Below, piece by piece: positions 57,571 to 64,000 of a DNA stretch of 64,000 nucleotides. The stretch covers positions 1 to 64,000 of the forward strand of contig JABXIS010000042.1 in assembly GCA_013372975.1 (NCBI GenBank), written 5' to 3'. The notes under the pieces were generated by a model. That model saw nothing but the letters and a program-made list of their open reading frames with translations, made no database searches and was not told the origin of the DNA. Made by a program: the position numbers and the translations under genes. How positions within the stretch are numbered: the stretch's first letter is position 1; each line of letters starts with the position of its first letter. Origin of the DNA: Alphaproteobacteria bacterium. GTDB taxonomy: Bacteria > Pseudomonadota > Alphaproteobacteria > Sphingomonadales > Kordiimonadaceae.

Positions 57571-58212
57571 ATGATCCATGTTGTAAGTGCTCTTAACAGG
57601 GCAGAGTATAGTGACTACCTGAGACAACTTTGGCAGCAAAGGTATGATGTCTTTGTAGAGAAGATGGGATGGAGCCTTGATTGCGCAAAAGGTATTGAGC
57701 GCGATCAGTTTGACCGTCCGGACACGGTTTATCTTCTGTGCATAGATGACGAAGGCCGTCTCAAGGGGGCGATGCGTCTGCTCCCCACCATGAAGCCGCA
57801 TCTAATGAGTGAAGCCTTTCCTGGCCTTTGTGCTTCTGGCGTGCCCTGCGCAGACAGTATCTGGGAAGTGTCTCGCTTTTATAGCCTGACGGGTCGCCAC
57901 ATGTTGCTGGAACGGGATCGCACCGTAAGTGAACTGGTGTGTGGCTTGTTCGAATTTGGCCTGATGAAGGGAATCGAGAGCGTCACCTGTGTTGCCAGCA
58001 TGGTATTGTTCCCCACCATTTTGAAAGCTGGCTGGAATGTTACCCCACTGGGGCTGCCTGCAGTGTCTGATGGTGAGGTAATTCTCGGCTTCCAGATTGA
58101 TCTGAGCTCTTCTGACTATCTGAAGGTGTGTGAAACCCGCAAAATTGAAGGCAGTGTCCTCCATACCGCGCCAACCGCCGAAGAAGTGCCGCTTCTGGAG
58201 GTTGCCGTATGA
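57571..58212 (+). CDS. luxI: Acyl-homoserine-lactone synthase
   Basis: Makes N-acyl-homoserine lactone from SAM and acyl-ACP. The 213 residues keep all invariant LuxI positions: Arg24, Phe28 and Trp34 (QRYDVFVEKMGW), Asp45 and Asp48 (ERDQFD), Arg69 (GAMRLLPT), Phe83, Glu99 and Arg102 (WEVSRF). The ribosome site AGGAGG lies six bases before the ATG within a possible stem-loop. Its stop overlaps the next gene's start (ATGA). A LuxR receptor is immediately upstream. Confidence 0.96.
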   Translation: MIHVVSALNRAEYSDYLRQLWQQRYDVFVEKMGWSLDCAKGIERDQFDRPDTVYLLCIDDEGRLKGAMRLLPTMKPHLMSEAFPGLCASGVPCADSIWEVSRFYSLTGRHMLLERDRTVSELVCGLFEFGLMKGIESVTCVASMVLFPTILKAGWNVTPLGLPAVSDGEVILGFQIDLSSSDYLKVCETRKIEGSVLHTAPTAEEVPLLEVAV

Positions 58213-58553
58213 CAATTCAGATCCAGATTCCTGAGCAGAAGGTTGCTGGCACCTCATCTTTGGATGGCGGTATTGGTAAACTGTTATTTCTGTTTCAGCA
58301 GCTCCAACCCTGGCAGGTGGAAGATATCGTTTTCAAGGTGAGGCGGGCACTACCCATTCAGGTGAAGCCGGAAAATGAAGAAGACAGGGATGCACCTTTC
58401 TCAAGGTCTGATGCCGCTCAAAAGGCAGTGGTGCAACTTCTCTATATGATCGCGCCTCAAACCTACCCGGATATTCTGTTTGCTCTTACCTACGCAGAGG
58501 CGCTTGCAATGATGCAAGGTGCAGAGCTGGATGAATTTGCGGTAGCACATTAG
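58209..58553 (+). CDS. Unknown protein coupled to luxI
   Basis: A 114-residue protein I do not recognise. It overlaps the luxI stop by four bases (ATGA), so it is translated with luxI and must be part of the quorum-sensing unit. It is predicted mostly helical, with LLFLFQQLQPWQVEDIVFKV and VQLLYMIAPQTYPDILFAL as the most regular helices. It has no signal peptide, no membrane segment and no known motif. A very strong terminator follows. Regulation of LuxI or of its acyl supply is one possibility, without evidence. Confidence 0.75.
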   Translation: MTIQIQIPEQKVAGTSSLDGGIGKLLFLFQQLQPWQVEDIVFKVRRALPIQVKPENEEDRDAPFSRSDAAQKAVVQLLYMIAPQTYPDILFALTYAEALAMMQGAELDEFAVAH

Positions 58554-58597
58554 AACTCTGGTGATTTTTTCCGGTAACAGGACCACCGGGAAAAGCA

Positions 58598-58645
58598 AAA
58601 CCACCGGGACGGGAGTGGTGACCCGTTCCGGTGGTTTATATTTTG
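58598..58645 (+). terminator. Strong terminator of the luxI operon
   Basis: A 16-bp stem (AAACCACCGGGACGGG against CCCGTTCCGGTGGTTT, one wobble) with an 8-base loop, followed by ATATTTTGTC. A further CCGGT/ACCGG arm just upstream can pair with parts of the same stem. Confidence 0.88.
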
Positions 58646-58774
58646 TCTTCTTACATGCGATCTGTCCGCTCTGAACACCTGTTGGTCGCAAAGCCATTGT
58701 GAAACCGATCTACCGAAATAGCGTAAGCGCGCGGAAGCGTCTGTTGCCTCCGCCATATATTTAGGAGGGGAGCA

Positions 58775-60226
58775 ATGCGCTTGTTTAATAAAACAGCGAC
58801 AGCCATGTGCGCGGTGTTGGCCGTGACGGCATCAAGTTGGGCTGGTGAAAAAGAAGATACACTGATCAATCAGGTAGTGGAGGCTTATGGCGGCGATGCC
58901 CTGACATCTGCGACTTCCATGACCATAAATGATCGTTTCAAGGTGTTGGCCGTGGGGCAGAGCTCCAATCCGGCGGTCATGGACATCGGGATCAATCATG
59001 TAACACTGACAGTTGATTTCGAAAATGGCCGCAAAAGCGTTACCAACTGGAACGAAAACCGTGGGGGTACCTTTCTGAACCAGGTGGTTCACAACGGCAC
59101 ATCTGCGCATAACATCAACCACCTGCTCAAGACGACAGCAGAGAACGGCAATTTACCTTATGCAGCTGTGGGCGGAGGCATAATCCGGACAACGGATGTT
59201 GCGCTTGTCAGGTTGCTTATGGACGCGCGGGATAGTGCTGTTCATGATGGCGAGGCCACTTATCGTGGACGCAAACACGAGAAATTGACTTTCAAGATGG
59301 AAGGCAGCCCGGATCTGACGGTTTTTGTTGATGCGGAAACCGGCCTCCTGAGCAAGATGGAAAGACAAAATCCGCAATTGGGTACACTCAGCTATCTTTT
59401 CGGGAAATATAAGGAGGAAGGTGGCATTACGTATGCCACAGACATGAACTTCCTTATTGCCGGACAGCCGAATATCATATCCGTTTCCCGTGACATCGAT
59501 TTCAATACCAAAATGGACGGTGCATTTGACGTGCCGGAGGGATATGCAAGCCAGGGCGGCAATATCGATACATCTGAAATGATCGCGCGAGATCTAGGCA
59601 ATGGTGTATATTATGCCGGTCAAAACAACGGCTTTTCAATTTTTGTCGATGCCGGCGACCACTATGTTGCGGCGGGCGGATATCCAGCGCTACCTGCAAG
59701 GCTGAAAGCAGTTCAGGAACTGGCTGGCAACGACAAGCCTCTTGGCAAGCAGATTGTCACTCACCATCATTCTGACCACCTGGGCGGCATGAATGAAGCA
59801 GCCGAACTGGGCGCAAACTTTGTAACGGTAGCAGACCATGTCGGGCCAGTTCGCGCCACGCTCAGTGGTGACGTCGGGGATGACAGATTTGAACTGGTGA
59901 ATGGCCGGGCGTCTTATGCAGATGGTAAGGTTCAGGTGATTGATATCTCCACCGCGCATTCCGAACATTATCTTCTTGTCTATGTGCCAAGTGCCAATCT
60001 TGTTTTCAGTGCGGACCATTTCAGTACGAATCTGGAAAGTGGGCTGCCACCAGCTAACAACAATATGGCGACCTTCCGTACTGCAATCGAGGCCCTGGAT
60101 ATGGGCGCGCTGAACTTCCTGGGGGCACACGGGTCTCGTATGCTGACCATGGATGATCTCAGGAAAGCTACAGACGGCTTTCAAGTGGCAAGTTGTCCGG
60201 CGGGTTTCGACATCTGTGCGGACTAG
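58775..60226 (+). CDS. Exported metallo-beta-lactamase-fold hydrolase
   Basis: A 483-residue secreted protein with a Sec signal (about 1-24). The N-terminal 230 residues hold strand-rich segments with no clear domain name. A C-terminal metallo-beta-lactamase fold follows, with the metal motif THHHSDHLGG (His330, His332, Asp334, His335), then ADHVGP, TAHSEHYLLVY, FSADHF and LGAHGS as the later ligands. The tail SCPAGFDICAD has two Cys. AGGAGGGGAG precedes the start. It lies 220 bases after the lux operon terminator. AHL lactonases use the same fold, but so do many other enzymes, so no substrate is assigned. Confidence 0.86.
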   Translation: MRLFNKTATAMCAVLAVTASSWAGEKEDTLINQVVEAYGGDALTSATSMTINDRFKVLAVGQSSNPAVMDIGINHVTLTVDFENGRKSVTNWNENRGGTFLNQVVHNGTSAHNINHLLKTTAENGNLPYAAVGGGIIRTTDVALVRLLMDARDSAVHDGEATYRGRKHEKLTFKMEGSPDLTVFVDAETGLLSKMERQNPQLGTLSYLFGKYKEEGGITYATDMNFLIAGQPNIISVSRDIDFNTKMDGAFDVPEGYASQGGNIDTSEMIARDLGNGVYYAGQNNGFSIFVDAGDHYVAAGGYPALPARLKAVQELAGNDKPLGKQIVTHHHSDHLGGMNEAAELGANFVTVADHVGPVRATLSGDVGDDRFELVNGRASYADGKVQVIDISTAHSEHYLLVYVPSANLVFSADHFSTNLESGLPPANNNMATFRTAIEALDMGALNFLGAHGSRMLTMDDLRKATDGFQVASCPAGFDICAD

Positions 60227-60308
60227 AAACTGTCTCTAAATTACGGAAAACATACTAAGTCTCGGGGCACATCAGTGGCCCGGGATCACTTTTTTGGGGG
60301 TGCGAAAC

Positions 60309-61745
60309 ATGAGAAAATTGAAAGAGTTGGCCACGAGTGTGGCCGTGGCCGTGCTGCTGGTCTCGCCAGTGGCAGCTGATCAGCTAGCCGACGAAGTTGT
60401 GGATCAGGTTGTGGCAGCCTATGGCGGAAAAACCTTGACTGACATGAAAAGCCTGTTTGTTCGGGATCGCTATAAAATGATCAATACTGACGGTGGAGCA
60501 GTTCCGGGTGAGGCAACTGTTTCCCGCCTCTATTCAGATCTTAGCGTTGACTTTGAAACGGGCCAGAAGAGCGTCAAGAACTGGACCATGAACCAAAATG
60601 GTAATCGCCTTGGGCAAATTATGTTTGATGGCGAGAAAGGCTGGAGTGTGAACCATCTACGTGGCTCCCATGTTAGACGAGATGACCTCAACGGTGACAA
60701 TGTGGGGGCTGGCATGATGCGGCTCCTTGATGCCACCGTTGTCCGCAGCTTGTTTGAAAACCGGAATTCGGCAGCCTTGAAGGAAGATGTGCAGTATCGG
60801 GGCGTCCCTCACTATCAGCTCACATTCGCAACTGAAAAGGGGCCCGAACAGCTTCTCTACATCGATAAATCAAGCGGATTGGTATCAAAAATGATCCGAG
60901 GCCGTGCTGTGTATGAGTTTGCAGACCATGTGTTTACAGACGGTATTGCTTATGCGAGGGACACTAACTTTCTCGCCAGCGGCCAACCCCGCTTGGTAAC
61001 AACCAGTCGGTCGATCCAGGTCAACGCAAACGTTGAAGACGCATTTTCTGTGCCCAAAGCGACAAAGGCACTTGAGGGCATGCGCGATACCAGCTCCATG
61101 GACGTCGTTTCTCCGGCTAAAGGAGTTTATCTGGCGGGCAAAGGCTTCTCTGCTTCAATTTTTGTGGATGCCGGTGATTATTTTGTCGGGGCAGGTGGCA
61201 TGGGGGGCATCAAGGACAGGCTTTCCGCTGTTCAGGAAATGTCCGGGTCTGATAAACCTTTGAGGTATCAGGTTATTCCAGAGCATCATCCGGGGCACAA
61301 TCGTGGTGCAAAAGATATTGCAGATCTGGGCGCCATCTTTGTAACCGTTGAAAACCATGTTGCTTCGATACAGGATCTGCTGGACGCACCGTTGCCTGAC
61401 GACCGTTTCTTGCTGGTTGACGGACAGCAAGAACTGGCTGATGGCAAAGTGGGTGTTTACGAGATTGCAACAATCCAGTCGGCGCAATATCTGATCTTCT
61501 ATGTGCCATCGGCCAAGCTTGTTTTTGGCGTTGATGACTTCGGCACAAACCTGTTGAACTCAGTACCGTCGCCTGACAGGCGCATGATTTCATTCAGGAA
61601 GGCAATTGAGGCGCTGGACCTTGACGTTGAACAGTTCGCGCACGTGCATGGCACCGGCTTGCTGACAATAGACCAATTGCGTGAGGTAACGGATAGTTAC
61701 CGGCACAGAAGTTGCCCGGCCGGGCACAGCATCTGCGCTGACTAG
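60309..61745 (+). CDS. Paralogue of the exported metallo-hydrolase with degenerate metal site
   Basis: A 478-residue paralogue of the preceding protein, same layout and tail (SCPAGHSICAD), signal peptide to about residue 23. The metal motif is broken: THHHSDH is replaced by PEHHPGH (Glu325, His327, Gly329, His330), TAHSEH by TIQSAQ, and SADHF by GVDDF; the ENHVAS and HVHGTG His residues remain. It therefore is probably not an active two-metal hydrolase. GGGGGTG precedes ATG 60309; TTG 60294 is an upstream alternative. It follows its copy after 82 bases. Confidence 0.84.
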   Translation: MRKLKELATSVAVAVLLVSPVAADQLADEVVDQVVAAYGGKTLTDMKSLFVRDRYKMINTDGGAVPGEATVSRLYSDLSVDFETGQKSVKNWTMNQNGNRLGQIMFDGEKGWSVNHLRGSHVRRDDLNGDNVGAGMMRLLDATVVRSLFENRNSAALKEDVQYRGVPHYQLTFATEKGPEQLLYIDKSSGLVSKMIRGRAVYEFADHVFTDGIAYARDTNFLASGQPRLVTTSRSIQVNANVEDAFSVPKATKALEGMRDTSSMDVVSPAKGVYLAGKGFSASIFVDAGDYFVGAGGMGGIKDRLSAVQEMSGSDKPLRYQVIPEHHPGHNRGAKDIADLGAIFVTVENHVASIQDLLDAPLPDDRFLLVDGQQELADGKVGVYEIATIQSAQYLIFYVPSAKLVFGVDDFGTNLLNSVPSPDRRMISFRKAIEALDLDVEQFAHVHGTGLLTIDQLREVTDSYRHRSCPAGHSICAD

Positions 61746-61759
61746 ATTCTAAAGGAGGG

Positions 61760-62107
61760 TAGTGGGCCGTTCTGTTGCTAGGTGGCCCAACCCCCACCTG
61801 AAAGAGTCAACTCTCAGGAATTTATAAATGTAGTAGCTATGACCGCTTACGCAGCAACAGCATACTCGACGTTGTTGTCGTTAGCATTTATTTTAGGTGG
61901 CCCATCACGGCGGTGCCATCCCGAGCGAAAAGCAACATCTTTCGATACACGTCGATCCTGGTTCGCCCCCATCAGCAACGGTCTGATGACCGTATGGCCT
62001 TGCTGTCCAGGCAAGCAGGCCGTTCCTGGTGGAGGCGCCGGGTACTGCCCCCGGGTCCGCAATAGCTACTCAATGCACCGTTTATCGCCATAGTCGCCGA
62101 AGCGACA
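61760..62107 (-). ncRNA. ssrA: Two-piece, circularly permuted tmRNA
   Basis: Trans-translation RNA on the minus strand. The acceptor piece comes first (about 62107-62027), with T-arm-like GGACCCGGGGGCAGTACCC and the 3' end CGCCTCC-A-CCA at 62037-62027. A spacer of about 56 bases follows. The coding piece begins GGGGGCGAACCAGGATCGAC at 61970. The two ends form a 7-bp acceptor stem with the G3-U wobble required for alanine charging. The tag frame at 61885-61847 reads ANDNNVEYAVAA followed by TAA. A pseudoknot-like GGGCC/GGCCC pairing lies at 61788-61763. Outer boundaries are approximate. This permuted form is typical of alphaproteobacteria. Confidence 0.92.
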
Positions 62108-62238
62108 CCCCTGATATAAGCAATTGTTCTCGCGATTTAAAGCCCAATAAAATCTTGTTTGAAGAAATTAGTACAGATTCGGGATTTTCCCGAAACTGTG
62201 TCATAATGCGCCTTTGATGGGCTTTTTGAAGGAGGCAA

Positions 62239-62832
62239 ATGATGCCAGACAAGGAGCATTGGGAATGGTCCGCCGAGACAGGGCCTAGGGGAAACCTGCG
62301 GGAAGCGGTGGCGCTTTTCAGCACCGAAGATGACTTGCAAGCAGCGGTTGACGATCTGGAATGTCACGGCTTTTCAAATGCTGCGGTGTCGCGGCCCTGC
62401 GCAATCGATGAGATCGAAAGGGCTGTTAACCATCCGGTTTCATCTGTTCAGGACCTGGAAGATGATGCTGCGGTTCCGCGTGAGGCCTATATTGATAAGG
62501 ATAGCCGCACCAGTGGCATGATGGTCATGATTGTGGTGCCTGTTTATATCCTGCTGCTTGCAGGGGCGGGTATTGCCGCGGGCCACGGGCTTGAAACGTG
62601 GCAGGCCATTGTTCTGACAGTAGGGCTTGGATTGATTGGCATGGTTGGCGGTGGCTATTACGCCATGCGCATGGCGCGCCGGTCAAAAGACCGGCTTCGT
62701 GAAGAACAGGCGCGCGGAGGGCTCCTCCTGTGGGTCCGTACAGGTAGTAGAACCCAGGAAGATCGTGCGCTTGAGATACTCAGGCGGCATGCTGGGCGCG
62801 ATGTTCATCTGCATGGCCCCGCCATACATTAA
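62239..62832 (+). CDS. Membrane protein of unknown function, two-helix
   Basis: A 197-residue protein. The soluble N-terminal part (VALFSTEDDLQAAVDDLECH, then GFSNAAVSRP) resembles the small domain of general-stress-protein-17M-like proteins. Two membrane helices lie near 92-115 and 121-143, and a C-terminal cytosolic part (RARGGLLLWVRTGSR, then EDRALEILRRHAGRDVHLHG) follows. GGAGG precedes ATG 62239. It is expressed alone with its own terminator. I cannot assign a function. Confidence 0.8.
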   Translation: MMPDKEHWEWSAETGPRGNLREAVALFSTEDDLQAAVDDLECHGFSNAAVSRPCAIDEIERAVNHPVSSVQDLEDDAAVPREAYIDKDSRTSGMMVMIVVPVYILLLAGAGIAAGHGLETWQAIVLTVGLGLIGMVGGGYYAMRMARRSKDRLREEQARGGLLLWVRTGSRTQEDRALEILRRHAGRDVHLHGPAIH

Positions 62833-62852
62833 CATGTCCCTGTGGGGAAAAG

Positions 62853-62879
62853 AAAAGGCGCCCGGAGGCGCCTTTTTTT
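62853..62879 (+). terminator. Bidirectional terminator
   Basis: AAAAGGCGCC and GGCGCCTTTT are perfect 10-base arms around CGGA, ending in seven T. The stop codon of the convergent minus-strand gene lies within the T tract. Confidence 0.93.
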
Positions 62880-64000
62880 AATCGATGAACTGCAGGTTAG
62901 CCAAATCGCCAAGTGATAGCCCGGCAAGGAAAATGCTGTTGCCGTCCCCTGTATCAATCAGCACCCCGGATGTGCCATCCACAGTTGTTTCAGTGGATGC
63001 ATTCTGGATGTCAGCAAGCGATGTGAAGTCTGTTTTTGTGCCGCTCAGGTCCAGTGTATCTTCGTCGATGCTGAAACCACTAACCTGATCATCACCATGA
63101 TCGCCCGAGAAGGCGAGGGTATCGCTGCCAGCGCCGGGATAGAGGAAATCATCCCCCGCACCGCCGTTCAGCAGGTCATTTCCGGCACCGCCATAAAGGG
63201 TGTCGTTGCCGCCATCACCGTAGACTGTATCATTATCAGTACCGCCATATAGCTCGTCATTTCCGTTGCCGCCACGAACAACGTCGTTTTCGGTACCGCC
63301 AAAAACAACATCGTTGCCGTTGCCACCGTTCAGGTTGTCGCTGCCAGACTTGCCAGCGTAAATCTTGTCATTGCCGCCAGCGCCATCAATGGTGTCGTTG
63401 CCTAGACCGCCGCCAAGGTTATCTATACCATTTGCGCCATAGACCAGATCATCCCCATCACCTGCCCACATGGAATTGCCGGTGCTTTCGGATGTGGTTG
63501 GGGCATTGTCGACCCAGTCACCACCAACCATTGTGTCGTCACCGCTGCCACCGAAGCCTGTATCATTGCCAGTTTGACCCACGATCAGGTCTCCACCTGC
63601 GCCGCCCGCAAGGATATCGCTGCCCGCGCCACCAAAGAGGGAATCATTCCCGGCATCGCCAGCACCAGCCCAAACGGTGTCGTTGCCAAGGCCCCCAAAA
63701 AACAGATCGTTTCCTGCGAAGCCCGTCAGCACATTATCGGCATCGTTGCCTGTGAGGGTATCGTCGCCAATTGAGCCTTTGGCATTTTCGATGATGGTGT
63801 TTGGCATGATCAGAAGCCTGCCTGGCTCGATGGCTACATTCTGCTGGCCATCTACATACCATTCATAAACAATATCGGGTCCGATGTCAGACCAGGCGCC
63901 TGGGGTCAGGTCGATATGAACCGCGTCGCCAGTGCCTGTGACCTGAATGGTATCTATGCCGCCTGCGTCAAAGATGGTTTCCAGGAACTTGGCAGACAGG
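62878..64000 (-). CDS. M10-C/RTX-type secreted protein (5' end outside window)
   Basis: The frame is open across the right edge: translation of 64000-63808 continues into the protein and shows FDAGGIDTIQVTGTG, then WSDIGPDIVYEWYV, then TIIENAKGSIGDDTLTGND, the pattern of the peptidase M10 (serralysin) C-terminal domain. RTX nonapeptides follow (GGxGNDxx, about 20 copies). The C-terminal tail is DGTSGVLIDTGDGN, then IFLAGLSLGDL, matching the tail of the giant adhesin at 40.8 kb. It is probably a type-I-secreted protease or other enzyme; the catalytic part is not in view. The apparent start at Met 63807 is internal. Confidence 0.9.
   Translation of the reverse strand, partial: LSAKFLETIFDAGGIDTIQVTGTGDAVHIDLTPGAWSDIGPDIVYEWYVDGQQNVAIEPGRLLIMPNTIIENAKGSIGDDTLTGNDADNVLTGFAGNDLFFGGLGNDTVWAGAGDAGNDSLFGGAGSDILAGGAGGDLIVGQTGNDTGFGGSGDDTMVGGDWVDNAPTTSESTGNSMWAGDGDDLVYGANGIDNLGGGLGNDTIDGAGGNDKIYAGKSGSDNLNGGNGNDVVFGGTENDVVRGGNGNDELYGGTDNDTVYGDGGNDTLYGGAGNDLLNGGAGDDFLYPGAGSDTLAFSGDHGDDQVSGFSIDEDTLDLSGTKTDFTSLADIQNASTETTVDGTSGVLIDTGDGNSIFLAGLSLGDLANLQFID

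Noticed and set aside
61847-62062. Minus-strand 71-codon ORF ending in ANDNNVEYAVAA
   Set aside because: The end is the tmRNA tag frame; the rest is tRNA-like domain and spacer of ssrA, not a protein.
61782-62093. Plus-strand 103-codon ORF
   Set aside because: Antisense to the tmRNA; no ribosome site and no protein-like pattern.
62950-63800. Plus-strand frames and repeat pattern opposite the RTX gene
   Set aside because: Shadow of RTX nonapeptide coding sequence on the minus strand.

Overview
The window reads as chromosomal DNA of a free-living, respiring alphaproteobacterium. The evidence is a circularly permuted two-piece tmRNA with an alphaproteobacterial-type tag, an alpha-type SspB next to a class I fumarase, a complete petABC (cytochrome bc1) operon, and DUF1285/NUDIX/DUF6111/CCA-transferase genes in one operon. 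A Kordiimonas-like or Rhodospirillales-like host is possible, but this cannot be decided from the sequence alone. Gene density is high, intergenic gaps are short, and most operons end in clear stem-loop terminators.

Layout. 1-7.2 kb: 3' end of groEL, a HBM-type chemoreceptor, a lipoprotein M28 peptidase, an OprO/OprP-like porin with a candidate Pho box, and an AraC regulator with a membrane N-terminus. 7.2-10.8 kb: a two-gene molybdenum hydroxylase (2Fe-2S subunit plus Tat-exported large subunit) and a Pmp3-type mini membrane protein. 11-16.9 kb: housekeeping (acetyltransferase; DUF1285-NUDIX-DUF6111-cca operon; SYLF lipid-binding protein; yqaA-hemF; trmL). 17.1-19.8 kb: petABC. 19.9-25 kb: three PAS-type sensory proteins, an exported RidA, MazG-like pyrophosphohydrolase, carbonic anhydrase, and a divergent MarR / ilvE pair around a strong palindrome. 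25-37 kb: bamD-recN-ligA, DUF389 protein, a small glycine-tailed unknown, prmA, uvrD, and a ClC channel/transporter. 37-48.5 kb: a large AsmA-type protein, a ribbon-helix-helix protein and a giant 2567-residue DUF4347/cadherin-like/VCBS/RTX surface protein.

49-51.9 kb is the most distinctive accessory block: a tandemly duplicated pair (phage-tail-collar protein plus DUF6916-like protein) followed by a GNAT acetyltransferase, divergent from the giant adhesin. 52-56.4 kb: an ArsR regulator whose operator covers its own start codon, a PLP decarboxylase, a GNAT enzyme, fumarase and SspB. 56.7-58.6 kb: a complete LuxR-LuxI quorum-sensing module with a stem-loop over the luxI ribosome binding site and an unknown gene translationally coupled to luxI. 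It is followed by two exported metallo-beta-lactamase-fold paralogues, the second with a largely lost metal site, and then the split tmRNA gene on the opposite strand. The window closes with a membrane protein and a gene, truncated by the window edge, for an M10-C/RTX secreted protein whose C-terminal tail matches that of the giant adhesin.

Functions are inferred from motifs read by eye; no database search was possible. Start codons were moved from the longest open frame wherever a ribosome binding site, a signal peptide or a neighbouring terminator argued for a later start.
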